The notes under the pieces were generated by a model, which was given only the letters and a program-made list of their open reading frames with translations, made no database searches and was not told the origin of the DNA. The translations under genes and the position numbers were made by a program. This document shows positions 5,359 to 5,503 of a DNA stretch of 5,503 nt, in pieces; the stretch's first letter is position 1; every line of letters begins with the position of its first letter. The DNA comes from Erysipelotrichaceae bacterium (lineage in GTDB: Bacteria > Bacillota_I > Bacilli_A > Erysipelotrichales > Erysipelotrichaceae). The DNA is taken from the NCBI GenBank assembly GCA_027449005.1, contig DAIDML010000132.1, positions 1 through 5,503 on the forward strand, given 5' to 3'.

Positions 5359-5503
5359 TTACCTCCCTGTTAAGATTTTATTCAAGTAATACCCTGTATG
5401 ACTGGTCGGATGCTGTGCAATGACCTTTGGTGTTCCTACCGCAATGATTTTATCAATGTGCTCTAATCCTTCAATGGATTTAACTGCACCTGGTTTAACC
5501 TTA
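5359..5503 (-). CDS. uvrA: UvrA excinuclease subunit, C-terminal end, cut by window edge; internal junction abnormal
   Basis: The last 47 codons of a gene entering from the right edge. UvrA is the ATPase that recognises DNA damage in nucleotide excision repair. The final residues, GTPKVIAQHPTSHTGYYL then NKILTGR, match the UvrA C-terminus (GTPEEVA..P.SYTG.YL). The residues just before, KPGAVKSIEGLEHIDKII, match a different place: the segment after the second Walker A, which normally continues DIDQSPIGRTPRSNP. The stretch that should separate them is absent: the C-terminal zinc-binding module, the second LSGGE signature, Walker B and the H-loop. This is about 220-240 residues in the known family. 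The frame is kept across the join (about 5440-5450). Either the gene has an in-frame deletion that should abolish normal UvrA function, or the assembly joined two parts wrongly. The stop overlaps the hprK Shine-Dalgarno, so it is the gene upstream of hprK in the same run. Confidence 0.8.
   Translation of the reverse strand, partial: KVKPGAVKSIEGLEHIDKIIAVGTPKVIAQHPTSHTGYYLNKILTGR
5362..5367 (-). promoter_or_regulatory. Shine-Dalgarno for hprK
   Basis: GGGAGG on the minus strand forms the last two sense codons of uvrA. It lies six bases before the hprK ATG at 5355 and favours that start over the internal Met at residue 9. Confidence 0.7.

Noticed and set aside
5156..5389. A 77-codon plus-strand frame opposite the hprK start and the uvrA end
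   Set aside because: Antisense to hprK and uvrA codons, with no motif or convincing ribosome site.

Overview
This window looks like core chromosome of a Bacillota (low-GC Gram-positive) bacterium. All genes lie on the minus strand, so they read from right to left. The evidence is the gene set: HPr kinase/phosphorylase, the rapZ(yvcJ)-glmR(yvcK)-whiA(yvcL) trio, strong AGGAGG-type ribosome binding sites, and tightly packed or overlapping genes. Trp is encoded by TGG and the visible stops are TAA or TAG, so nothing suggests a Mycoplasma-type code. The compact order uvrA-hprK-lgt-trxB-rapZ-glmR-whiA merges loci that are separate in Bacillus subtilis. An Erysipelotrichia-like lineage is my guess, at low confidence. 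I see no mobile elements, CRISPR arrays, tRNA or rRNA.

Right module (about 5503-2012): the C-terminal end of uvrA, hprK, one long gene fusing lgt to a PpaX-like HAD phosphatase, and trxB. Each gene starts within a few bases of the previous stop or overlaps it. The run ends at a hairpin terminator that begins inside the trxB stop codon. Left module (about 2006-1): a promoter, then rapZ, glmR and the start of whiA, again tightly coupled. The only gap between genes is 64 bases (1972-2035), and it is filled by the terminator and the promoter.

Functionally, HprK phosphorylates HPr on Ser46, and its phosphorylase reaction releases pyrophosphate. PpaX-type enzymes remove that pyrophosphate, and here the PpaX-like domain is tethered to the membrane lipoprotein enzyme Lgt. 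RapZ/YvcJ, GlmR and WhiA link carbon status to amino-sugar and peptidoglycan supply and to cell division. The window therefore combines carbon-catabolite control with envelope biogenesis, next to DNA repair (UvrA) and thiol redox (TrxB).

Points most worth a second look: (1) the in-frame Lgt-PpaX fusion; (2) a uvrA tail in which a mid-protein motif runs straight into the extreme C-terminus, implying loss of about 220-240 residues or an assembly misjoin; (3) a rapZ promoter placed so that the transcript should start at or next to the ATG, i.e. leaderless; (4) a TTG start for whiA with a near-perfect Shine-Dalgarno inside glmR; (5) Gln in place of the usual His in the Lgt HGGL motif. I found no wholly new multi-gene system.
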